From positions 19,378,572-19,442,571 of the forward strand of contig NC_092091.1 of the NCBI RefSeq assembly GCF_045679555.1: a DNA stretch of 64,000 nucleotides, read 5' to 3'. Each line of letters opens with the position of its first letter. Positions within the stretch are counted from its first letter, which is position 1. This DNA is from Salvelinus alpinus (Eukaryota; Chordata; Actinopteri; Salmoniformes; Salmonidae). The notes under the pieces were generated by a model that worked only from the letters and a program-made list of their open reading frames with translations, had not been told where the DNA came from and did no database searches. Of this stretch, positions 24,701 to 36,700 are shown piece by piece. The position numbers and the translations under genes are program-made.

Positions 24701-27700
24701 GCACTGTATGAATGCCGTCTGTCAGTAGGAAGGAAAAGTTATGCTGTGGCATGTGATGTGTAACACCTCGATGTAACCGAGGTAACAGAGGTCCCTGGTG
24801 GCCTTGTGTTAGCACTGCCCTCTAATGGAGAACAACAGAATACTGCGACAGTGACAAAGGGATGAGGTATCGGAGGGGGGAAGATTTGTCATCAATGAGA
24901 GAGTATTCCTTTGCCCTCCACAGCTTTCTGCAAGACAGTAATTAAATAGCATTCACAGAACCAAACGGAATCCGGGAGAGAGGTTGGAATGGCCATTAAA
25001 GACTCCCTGTACTGTTTAACATGTCATTTTCTCAGTGTCTCTTGAACAAAGAGGAGATTAGGGCTTGTTCTCTCAGTGTGGTCTGGAGGAATAAAGAGAC
25101 AGGGGCGGGGATTACACTGCTATCAGCTCGCAGGGAGATGACGAGCAAGAGAGCGACATAGCTGAATTGTGCAAGCTGAAGATAAACTTTAGTTCTGTAG
25201 GAATGAGATGTGCTTTAAAAGGATGCTAGCCACCAGGCACAGTGTCACTGTGGACAATGGAACCCACATCAGGCCAGGAGATACAGTATGACTAGAGACA
25301 GAAAGAGAGGGGGAACTTGAGACGAACAGGGGAAGGGGAGGAAGAAGTGTGAGAGAGAGATGGCTGGGCTGAAGAGGGAGCAGGAGAGCACCAGTGCAGA
25401 ACAACAACAAACCACACACCCTGAGGCTGCATTCATCGTAGCTGGGGATTTTAACAAGGCTAATCTAAAAACAAAACTCCCTAAATTCTATCAGCATATC
25501 GATTGTGCTACCAGGGCTGGTAAAACCCTGGATCATTGTTATACTAACTTCCGCGACGCATATAAGGCCCTCCCCCGCCCTCCTTTCGGAAAAGCTGACC
25601 ACGACTCCATTTTGTTGATTCCAGCCTACAAACAGAAACTAAAACAACAAGCTCCCGCGCTCAGGTCTGTTCAACGCTGGTCCGACCAATCTGATTCCAC
25701 GCTTCAAGACTGCTTCGATCACGCGGATTGGAATATGTTCCGCATTGCGTCCAACAACAACATGGACGAATATGCTGATTCGGTGAGCGAGTTCATTAGG
25801 AAGTGCATTGACGATGTCGTACCCACAGCAACGATTAAAACATTCCCAAACCAGAAACCGTGGATTGACGGCAGCATTCGCGTGAAACTGAAAGCGCGAA
25901 CCACTGCTTTTAACCAGGGCAAGGTGACCGGAAACATGACCGAATACAAACAGTGTAGCTATTCTCTCCGCAAGGCAATCAAACAGGCTAAGTCCCAGTA
26001 CAGAGACAAAATAGAGTCGCAATTCAACAGCTCAGACACAAGAGGTATGTGGCAGGGTCTACAGTCTATCACGGATTACAAAAAGAAAACCAGCCCCGTC
26101 GCGGACCAGGATGTCTTGCTCCCAGACAGGCTAAATAACTTTTTTGCCCGCTTTGAGGACAATACAGTGCCACTGACACGGCCCGCTACCAAAACCTGCG
26201 GGCTCTCCGTCACTGCAGCCGAGGTGAGTAAAACATTTAAACGTGTTAACCCTCGCAAGGCTGCAGGCCCAGACGGCATTCCCAGCCGCGTCCTCAGAGC
26301 ATGCGCAGACCAGCTGGCTGGTGTGTTTACGGACATATTCAATCAATCCTTATCCCAGTCTGCTGTTCCCACATGCTTCAAGAGGGCCACCATTGTTCCT
26401 GTTCCCAAGAAAGCTAAGGTAACTGAGCTAAACGACTACCGCCCCGTAGCACTCACTTCCGTCATCATGAAGTGCTTTGAGAGACTAGTCAAGGACCACA
26501 TCACCTCCACCCTACCGGACACCATAGACCCACTCCAATTTGCTTACCGACACAATAGGTCCACAGACGACGCAATCGCAACCACACTGCACACTGCCCT
26601 AACCCATCTGGACAAGAGGAATACCTATGTGAGAATGCTGTTCATCGATTACAGCTCAGCATTTAACACCATAGTACCCTCCAAACTCGTCATCAAGCTC
26701 GAGACCCTGGGTCTCGACCCCGCCCTGTGCAACTGGGTCCTGGACTTCCTGACGGGCCGCCCCCAGGTGGTGAGGGTAGGTAACAACATCTCCACCCCGC
26801 TGATCCTCAACACCGGGGCCCCACAAGGGTGCGTTCTGAGCCCTCTCCTGTACTCCCTGTTCACCCACGACTGCGTGGCCATGCACGCCTCCAACTCAAT
26901 CATCAAGTTTGCGGATGACACTACAGTGGTAGGCTTGATTACCAACAACGACGAGACGGCCTACAGGGAGGAGGTGAGGGCCCTCGGAGTGTGGTGTCAG
27001 GAAAATAACCTCACACTCAACGTCAACAAAACAAAGGAGATGATTGTGGACTTCAGGAAACAGCAGAGGGAGCACCCCCCTATCCACATCGACGGGTCAG
27101 TAGTGGAGAAGGTGGAAAGTTTTAAGTTCCTCGGTGTACACATCACGGACAAACTGAATTGGTCCACCCACACAGACAGCGTTGTGAAGAAGGCGCAGCA
27201 GCGCCTCTTCAACCTCAGGAGGCTGAAGAAATTCGGCTTGTCACCAAAAGCACTCACAAACTTCTACAGATGCACAATCGAGAGCATCCTGTCGGGCTGT
27301 ATCACCGCCTGGTACGGCAACTGCTCCGCCCACAACCGTAAGGCTCTCCAGAGGGTAGTGAGGTCTGCAGAACGCATCACCGGGGGCAAACTACCTGCCC
27401 TCCAGGACACCTACACCACCCGATGTCACAGGAAGGCCATAAAGATCATCAAGGACAACAACCACCCAAGCCACTGCCTGTTCACCCCGCTATCATCCAG
27501 AAGGCGAGGTCAGTACAGGTGCATCAAAGCAGGGACCGAGAGACTGAAAAACAGCTTCTATCTCAAGGCCATCAGACTGTTAAACAGCCACCACTAACAT
27601 TTAGCGGCCACTGCCAACATATTGACTCAACTCCAGCCACTTTAAAAATGGGAATTGATGGAAATTATGTAAAAATGTACCACTAGCCACTTTAAACAAT

Positions 27701-30700
27701 GCCACTTAATATAATGTTTACATACCCTACATTACCCATCTCATATGTATATGTATATACTGTACTCTATATCATCTACTGCATCTTGCCATCTTTATGT
27801 AATACATGTACCACTAGCCACTTTAAACTATGCCACTTTATGTTTACATACCCTACAGTACTCATCTCATATGTATATACCGTACTCTATACCATCTACT
27901 GCATCTTGCCTATGCCGTTCTGTACCATCACTCATTCATATATCTTTATGTACATATTCTTTATCCCTTTACACTTGTGTGTATAAGGTAGTAGTTGTGG
28001 AATTGTTAGGTTAGATTACTTGTTGTTATTACTGCATTGTCGGAACTAGAAGCACAAGCATTTCGCTACACTCGCATTAACATCTGCTAACCATGTGTAT
28101 GTGACTAATAAAATTTGATTTGATTTGATTTGACAATGTCATTGGTATCACGATACAGTGATCGATGGACCAACCAGCTGGCCCTATCCACCCCTACTGC
28201 TCTGCAACATGCTCTGTCATTGGGCCACACTGCATAGGGTGACATCCTCAGGGGGGACAGCAGAGTAGGGCGGGATAGCCAGAGACAAGAGGGTCAGCGT
28301 CATGATAGTCTGAAAGACCACTCGAAAGGAAATCACTTTCACCACAACCGCATACTGACCAAGACTGACTCAGGATTCTCTGCCGTGACTCTGTATTCAA
28401 ACAACCTGCAGTTCTACACAACAAGGCTAGAAACCAAATCTGATAGAACAGTCTGTGTCATGAATCCATTACCAGCCAGTTTTTGCAGATATTTTTTTAA
28501 ATCTTCTTTTGAATGAATTAGCCTAACGTTCTAGTCAGCATATTGACATTGACAAATTGAGTTCCACCAAGCCTCCAAACAGACTGTTATTTCCTTGTCC
28601 AATAAGCATAATCAAATTACTGACAGCAGGTTGTTAAAACCTCTCTAGGGTACGTGAGACGTTAGCGTCCCACCTCTTCAACAGCCAGTGAAACTGCAGG
28701 GCGCCAAATTCAAATACAAAAATACTAATTGTAAAAATTCAGAAAACAAAACATATTTTACATAGGTTTAAAGATTAACTTCTTGTGAATCCAACCACGG
28801 TGTCAGATTTAAAAAATGCTTTACGGCGAAAGCATACCTTACGATTATTTGAGAACATAGCCCAGCAGACAAATCATTACAAACAGTAACCAGCCAAGTA
28901 GAAGAGTTACACAAGTCAGAAATAGAGATAAAATGTATCCCTTACCTTTAATGATCTTCATATGGGTGCACTCAGAAGACATTCATTTACTCAATAAATG
29001 TTCCAAAAACCTCAGGTTTGAAAACCTTTTCTTCAGTAATCCACAGGCTCAAACGCAGTCAAAACAGGCAGACAAATGTATCCGTAAAGTTCATAGAAAC
29101 ATGTCGAACGATGTTTATATTCAACCCTCAGGTTGTTATTAGCCTAAATAATCGATAATATTTCAACCGGACAATAACGTTGTCAATATAAAAGATAAAC
29201 AAGAAAGGCACTCTATCTGGTCGCGCGCATGAAAAATCTCTGTGACACTGCAGGTCCAGTCATTCAGACTGCTCTTATTCCCTAATTTTTCAGAATACAA
29301 GCCTGAAACCATTTCTAAAGACTGTTGACATCTAGTGGAAGCCACAGGACGTGCAATTTGAGTCATAAGTCAATGGATACTGTCATGGCAATGCATAGAA
29401 AACCACAAAACCAAAAATAAAACTAATTCCTGAATGGATTTTTCTCAGGTTTTCGCCTGCCAAATCAGTATGCATATCATATCTTCTGGGCCCGAGTAGC
29501 AGGCAGTTTAATTTGGGCATGCTTTTCATCCAAAATTCCAAATGCTGCCCCCTACCCTAGAGAAGTTAACACATACAAACACATACAGTATCAATCACAA
29601 TCCATTTGGCCTGACTGAAATCCATTTGGCCCGGTCTCTGTATAGTCAGCCAGCAGATTGTCCTGGCCTACATCAGATAGGGACATTCATTAAGATATAG
29701 CGAGATCTCTCTCCCTCTTCCAGGACTAGGTCTATATTAACATTTATTTTGACAGTGAGTCATGCTGAGACCATGGTCTCTTTCACAGATGAGCCCTGTA
29801 AACACATCAATACACATATCAGTATACACAATGTGTGCCGCCATGCTAAATGTCATGCAATAAATCTGTCTGGAGGAAGCATGCAGTCACCGACACCACC
29901 ACTGGCCTAAATGCAATATCACTCATCAATGGAGACTTCTCATTCAGGATGCCTGCCTAGCGCCTCCTCACTTCCAGGAAAGACGCTTCGCTGGCACCCA
30001 TAACACCTCTCCACATACAGCTGGCCTACGTGCTCAGCCCTCAAAAAATGCCCCACGCAACAACGTATTACAGGAAATATAATGGCAGCATCCTCTAGAC
30101 TAGAGGGTATTGAGTGGCCTGGTGCTTGACTGGGTAGAAATAGCGATGATCTCATATTTAAACAGTGTTGAAATCCCAGTATCTCTAGACACGCTCGTTA
30201 ACACTGGATCACAGAGGCGGCTAGAATAAAGAGAAATATTAACCGCAAAGCTAATAGGAGAGTCTGACATCTAGTGGGAAACACAGGCTACAAATGCACT
30301 GGCCATCTAGTAATAAATCATCCAAGACCACAACGAATTCTCATACACATTTAAAGCAGTCTAGGCATTGTTTTGTTTAACAGTCAAATATTATCATATT
30401 TACCTAATGTCAACAAGTTCCAGATGAACCTAGAGTTACAGTTATAAGTTAGGTTCTGTAAATGGCTGTCTGTGGGTTAGCCTACCTGTTGATGACCTTT
30501 GGAGAACAGTTATGGGTTTGACCCATACACTCCAGTGCAGCAGAGTAGGAGGTGAGGTTAGGCTTCAGACCTGCCTCTTCTACCAGAATGAACATACGTC
30601 CAATCTGGTTCAAAGAGCCCTGCAGTTGTCCACATGGAGAATAAGGAGGTAATGCAGAATTTAGAGACTTGTGTAGACAAAGTATTAGAATTGTAGAATT

Positions 30701-33700
30701 CTAATACAAGAGTGAGCAGCACTTACCTTCTTGGCCCAGACCCTCATCATGACGTTGTAGAGTCCTATGTTGAGCAGGTTGCGTCGGCTGATCATGCGGT
30801 GGTGAGTGAGCAGGAGGCGCTGGGCTCGGTCAATGTCGCCACAGACCACACAGGCCTCCAGGTAGCAATGCACACTAAGCTGGACACCCTCGTACATCCT
30901 GGCCTCGCTGTTATCCTGCACGAGCTCCGGGCTGGCCGACATAGCCCACTGGTTAAGCTTCCTCTCCAACTTCTCCATCTCAGACAGCTCCTGGGCCTTG
31001 GCCTCCGCCTTCCTCTCCACCTCGGCCAGCTCCTGGTCCCTGGCCTCAGACAACTCAGGAGCCGGCTCCTTTGAGGCTTTCCCCTTTCCTTTGGCTTTTC
31101 TAATAGGCACAGTTGCAGCAGCAACCGGTGCATCTGCCATAGTGTGTGCTTGGTTTGCAGTTGGCTCTTGGTTTTTCAGAGTCTTGCTCTTTTTAGAGGT
31201 CGATGCAGTCTTTTTTCCTGCTTTTGTCGATATGTTTTTTTGTGCGGTACCTGGTAGCATCAGTTTTCCTTTTCTGCTTTTCACAGGTTTATCTTCTATG
31301 CCTAGCTTCAGGTTCAGTTTCTTTGTTTTAGTCGTCTTCTCCTGAATCAGTTTCTCCATCCAGCGGGATTTGGAGGCTGAAGCATCTTTGCCCCCTCCCT
31401 TACTAATAGTCTGTCCCACCTTGGGCAACTCAGTCCTCACCCCAGAAACATTTTTGTGACTCTGCCCTGAAGAAGCCCCTCTCCCCGACTTGGAAGCGTT
31501 GACAAATTGTACCTTTGCATGTTGGACATCTAAAACAATGTCAGATTGGAGTTGCTGGATTCTGGCTTCAAGCACTGGAAAAAAGAACGAGACAGAGAAA
31601 ATACTAGCATTGTGATATAATAGAAAACAAACATGTAAAAGCATTTGAGGGATCACATGCATGATGAAAGGAATTTATTACATACCATCTAACAGCTGAT
31701 ATGGTTCCCATACTCGTTTTTTCCCACCCTCTTTCTTTGGGATCAGAGCTGAGAAATGGCTTCGTTGTGATGTCCATGGAGGATCTGTAAGATTGTTGTG
31801 AGAATTACTATATACAGTGCCTTGCAAAAGTATTCATCCCCCTTGGAGTTTTTCCTATTATGTTGCATTACAACCTGTAATTTAAATGGTTTGTAAAGGG
31901 ATTTCATGTAATGGACTAGAGGTCGACCGATTATGATTTTTCAACGCCGATACCGATACTTGGAGGACCAAAAAAGGCCGATACCAATTAATCGGCCGAT
32001 TTTATTTTTATTTGTAATAATGACAATTACAACAATACTGAATGAACACTTATTTTAACTTAATATAATACATCAATAAAAATCCATTTAGCCTCAAATA
32101 AATAATGAAACATCTTCAATTTGGTTTAAATAATGCAAAAACAAAGTGTTGAAGAAGAAAGTAAAAGTGCAATATGTGTCATGTAAAAAAGCTAACGTTT
32201 AAGTTCCTTGCTCAGAACATGAAAGCTGGTAGTTCCTTTTAACATGAGACTTCAATATTCCAAGGTAAGAGGTTTTAGGTTGTAGTTAAAATAGTATTTA
32301 TAGGACTATTTCTCTCTATACCATTTGTATTCCATATACCTTTGACTATTGGTTGTTCTTATAGGCACTTTAGTATTGCCAGTGTAACAGTATAGCTTCC
32401 GTCCCTTTCCTCGCTCCTACCTGGGCTCGAACGAGGAACACATCGACAACAGCCACCCTCGAAGCAGCATTACCCATGCAGAGCAAGGGGAACAACTACT
32501 CCAAGTCTCAGAGCGAGTGACGTTTGAAACGCTATTAGCGCGCACCTCACTAACTAGCTAGCCATTTCACATTGGTTACACCAGCCTAATCTCGGGAGTT
32601 GATAGGCTTGAAGTCATAAACAGCGCAATGCTTGAAGCACAGTGAAGAGCTGCTGGCAAAACGCACGAAAGTGCTGTTTGAATGAATGCTTACAAGCCTG
32701 CTGCTGCCTACCATCGCTCAGTCAGACTACTCTATCAAATATCAAATCATAGACTTAATTATAACATAATAACACACAGAAATATGAGCCTTTGGTCATT
32801 AATATGGTCGAATCCGGAAACTATCATTTCGAAAACAAAACGTTTATTATTATCGCATATACCCTGACTCTGCGTGCAATGAACGCAAGAGAAGTGACAC
32901 AATTTCATCTGGTTAATATTGCCTGCTAACCTGGATTTCTTTTAGCTAAATATGCAGGTTTAAAAATGTATACTTATGTGTATTGATTTTAAGAAAGGCA
33001 TTGATGTTTATGGTTAGGTACACGTTGGAGCAACGACAGTCCTTTTTCACGAATGCGCACTGCATCAATTATATGCAACGCAGGACACGCTAGATAAACT
33101 AGTAATATCATCAATCATGTGTAGTTAACTAGTATTTATGATTGATTGATTGTTTTTTATAAGATAAGTTTAATGCTAGCTAGCAACTTACCTTGGCTTC
33201 TACTGCATTCGCGTAACAGGCAGGCTCCTCGTGGAGAGCAATGAGAGGTAGGTGGTTAGAGCATTGGACTAGTTAACTGTAAGGTTGCAAGATTGAATCC
33301 CGAGCTGACAAGGTAAAAATCTGTCGTTCTGCCCCTGAACAAGGCAGTTAACCCACCGTTCCTAGGCCGTCATTGAAAATAAGAATGTGTTCTTAACTGA
33401 CTTGACTAGTTAAATAAAGGAGTAAAAAAAAAAAACGGCCAAATCGGTGTCCAAAAATACAGATTTCTGATTGTTATGGAAACTTGAAATCGGCCCTAAT
33501 TAATCGGCCATTCCGATTAATCGGTCGACCTCTATAATGGACATACGCAAAATAGTCCAAATCGGTGAAGTGAAATAAATAAGAATAATAAAAATTCTAA
33601 AAAAATAAAAAATGGAAAAGTGGGGTGTGCATATGTATTCACCCCCTACGCTCTGAAGTCCCTAAATAAGATCTGGTGCAACCAATTACCTTTAAAGGTC

Positions 33701-36700
33701 ACATAATTAGTTAAATAAAGTCCACCTGTGTGCAATCTAAGTGTCACATGATCTGTCACATGATCTCAGTATACATACACCTGTTCTGAAAGGCCCCAGA
33801 GTCTGCAACATCACTAAGCAAGCGGCACCATGAATACCAAGGAGCTCTCCAAAAAGAATATGGCACCACAACAAACCTGCCAAGAGAGAGCCGCCCACCA
33901 AAACTCACAGACCAGGCAAGGAGGGCATTAATCAGAGATGCATCAAAGAGACCAAAGATAACCCTGAAGGTGCTGCAAAGCTCCACAGCAGAGATTGGAG
34001 TATCTGTCCATAGGACTACATTAAGCCGTACACTCCACAGAGCTTGGCTTTACGGAAAAGTGGCCAGAAAAAAGCCATTGGTTAAAGAAGAAAATAAGCA
34101 AACACGTTTGGTGTTCGCCAAAAGACATGTGGGAGACTCCCCAAACATATGGGAATAGGTACTCTGGTCAGATGAGACTAAAATTGAGCTATGTCTGGCG
34201 CAAACCCAAGACTACTCATCACCGCGAGAACACCATCACAACAGTGAAGCATGGTGGTGGCAGCATCATGCTGTGGGGGGTGTTTTTCCATTGGCAGGGA
34301 CTGGGAAACTGGTCAGAATTGAAGGAATGATGGTGCTAAATACAGGGAAATTCTTGAGGGAAACCGGTTTCACTCTTCCAGAGATTTCAGACTGGGACGG
34401 AGGTTCACCTTCCAGCAGGACAATGACCATAAGCATACTTCTAAAGCAACACTCAACTGGTTTAAGGGGAAACATTTAAATGTCTTGGAATGGCTAGTCA
34501 AAGCCCAGACCTCAATCCAATTGAGAATCTGTGGTATGACTTAAAGACTGCTGTACACCAGCGGGACCCATCCAACTTGAAGGAGCTGGAGCACCCATAC
34601 AAAATGGTACCCATATTGTGCCATTAATATTAGAATGTTTGAAGTGTAGCCATAGAAATCCATGTAATGAGGCAGCTATGTTTTTGGATTGTAACTTAAG
34701 TGAAATAAGCACCAAATTGCACACAAGTTACAATCCAAAAACATAGCTGCCTCATTACATGGATTTCTATGGCTAAGCTCCAAACATTCTAATATTAAAT
34801 GGCACAATATGGGTGATTTTACAAAACAATAGTTGTAGCTGGTGCTATCAAAGTTGGTTATAATACATATCATTTCAAATGTGATTTCATGACCTTTCGG
34901 AACCACTTGTTATACGTTTAAAATGTATCAGGGTTTCTGATTTAAAGCCATTTAAACAGGTAATTCTGATACAGTTGAAGTCGGGAGTTTACATACACTT
35001 AGGTTGGAGTCATTAAAACTAATTTTTCAACCACTCCACAAATTCCTTGTAAACAAACTATAGTTTTGGCAAGTCAGTTAGGACATCTACTTTGTGCATG
35101 ACAAGTAATTTTTCCAACAATTGTTTACAGACAGATTATTTAATATATAACTCACTGCATCACAATTCCAGTGGGTCAGAAGTTTACATACACTAAGTTG
35201 ACTGTGCCTTTAAACAGCTTGGAAAATTCCAGAAAATTATCTAATGGCTTTAGAAGCTTCTGATAGGCTAATAAACATCATTTGAGTCAATTGGAGGTGT
35301 ACCTGTGGATGTGTTTCAAGGCCTACCTTCAAACTCAGTGCCTCTTTGCATTGACATCATGGGAAAATGAAAAGAAATCAGCCAAGACCCCAGAAAACAA
35401 TTGTAGACCTCCACAAGTCTGGTTCATCCTTGGGAGCAATTTCCAAACGCCTGAAGGTACCACGTTCATCTGTACAAACAACAGTACGCAAGTATAAACA
35501 CCATGGGACCACGTAGCCGTCATACCGCTCAGGAAGGAGATGTGTTCTTTCTCCTAGAGATGAACGTACTTCGGTGCGAAAAGTGCAAATCAATCCCAGA
35601 ACAACAGCAAAGGACCTTGTGAAGATGCTGAAGGAAACAGGTACAAAAGTATCTATATCCACAGTAAAACGAGTCCTATATCGACATAACCCGAAATTCC
35701 GCTCAGCACGGAAGAAGCCACTGCTACAAAACCGCAATAAAAAAGCCAGACTACGGTTTGCAACTGCACATGGGGACAAAGATCGTACTTTTTGGAGAAA
35801 TGTCCTCTGGTCTGATGAAACAAAAATAGAACTGTTTGACCATAATGACCATCTTTATGTTTGGAGGAAAAAGGGGGAGGCTTGCAAGCCAAAGAACACC
35901 ATCCGAATTGTGAAGCACGGGGGTGGCAGCATCATGTTGTGGGGGTGCTTTGCTGCAGGAGGGACTGGTGCACTTCACAAAATAGATGGCATCATGAGGG
36001 AGGAAAATGATGTGGATATATTGAAGCAACATCTCAAGACATCAGTCAGGAAGTTAAAGCTTGGTCTTCCAAATGGACAATGACCCCAAGCATACTTCCA
36101 AAGTTGTGGCAAAATGTCTAAAAAAGCCCTGACCTCGATCCTATAGAAAATTTGTGGGCAGAACTGAAAAAGTGTGTGCGACCATGGAGGCCTACAACCT
36201 GACTCCGTTACACCAGCTCTGTCAGGAGGAATGGGCCAAAATTCACACAACTTATTGTGGGAAGCTTGTGGAATGCTACCTGAAATTTTTGACCCAAGTT
36301 AAACAATTTAAAGGCAACGGTACCAAATACTAATTGAGTGTATGTAAACTTCTGACCCACTGGGAATGTGATGAAAGAAAAGCTGAATTAAATAAATCTA
36401 TTATTCTGACATTTCACATTCTTAAAAAAAAAGTGGTGATCCTAACTGACCTAAGACAGGGAATTTTTACTAGGATTAAGTGTTAGGAATTGTGAAAAAC
36501 TGAGTTAAAATGTATTTGGCTAAGGTGTATGTAAACTTCAGATTTCAACTGTGTATATACCCTAGAGGTCAAAGTTCTGTTAACCTGAAATTACCTGAAA
36601 ATGTGTCTGATGGATAGTTGTGAATAAAAAATGCCCAATGATTAAAGGGTATAATAAGCGAGCAATAACTTGTTGTATACTGACATTTTCTCATAGGTTA

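Larger units (their letters stand above)
31917..33534. mobile_element. hAT-type element with perfect 8-bp target duplication
   Basis: The ends TAGAGGTCGACCGATTA and TAATCGGTCGACCTCTA are a perfect inverted repeat, and both flanks carry TAATGGAC (31909-31916 and 33535-33542). An 8-bp duplication and TIRs starting YARNG are typical of the hAT superfamily. The 1,618-bp interior has no transposase frame, so it depended on another element. It holds two SINE-like insertions. Confidence 0.87.
31815..34594 (+). mobile_element. Tc1 element split by a hAT insertion, 3' end lost
   Basis: The left TIR begins CAGTGCCTTGCAAAAGTATT after a TA. It stops at 31908 where the hAT element inserted and resumes at 33543. 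A plus-strand transposase remnant follows from about 33830, with motifs WSDETKIEL near 34155 and [11 protein letters not shown] near 34250, in several frames. Similarity stops near 34594, just before the foldback element, and no right TIR is seen. It lies in polrmt intron 1. Confidence 0.85.

Noticed and set aside
25360..25400. ATG at 25360 as the true start of a LINE protein
   Set aside because: LINE similarity begins about 15 codons later. The upstream part is GA-rich flanking DNA of a 5'-truncated insertion.
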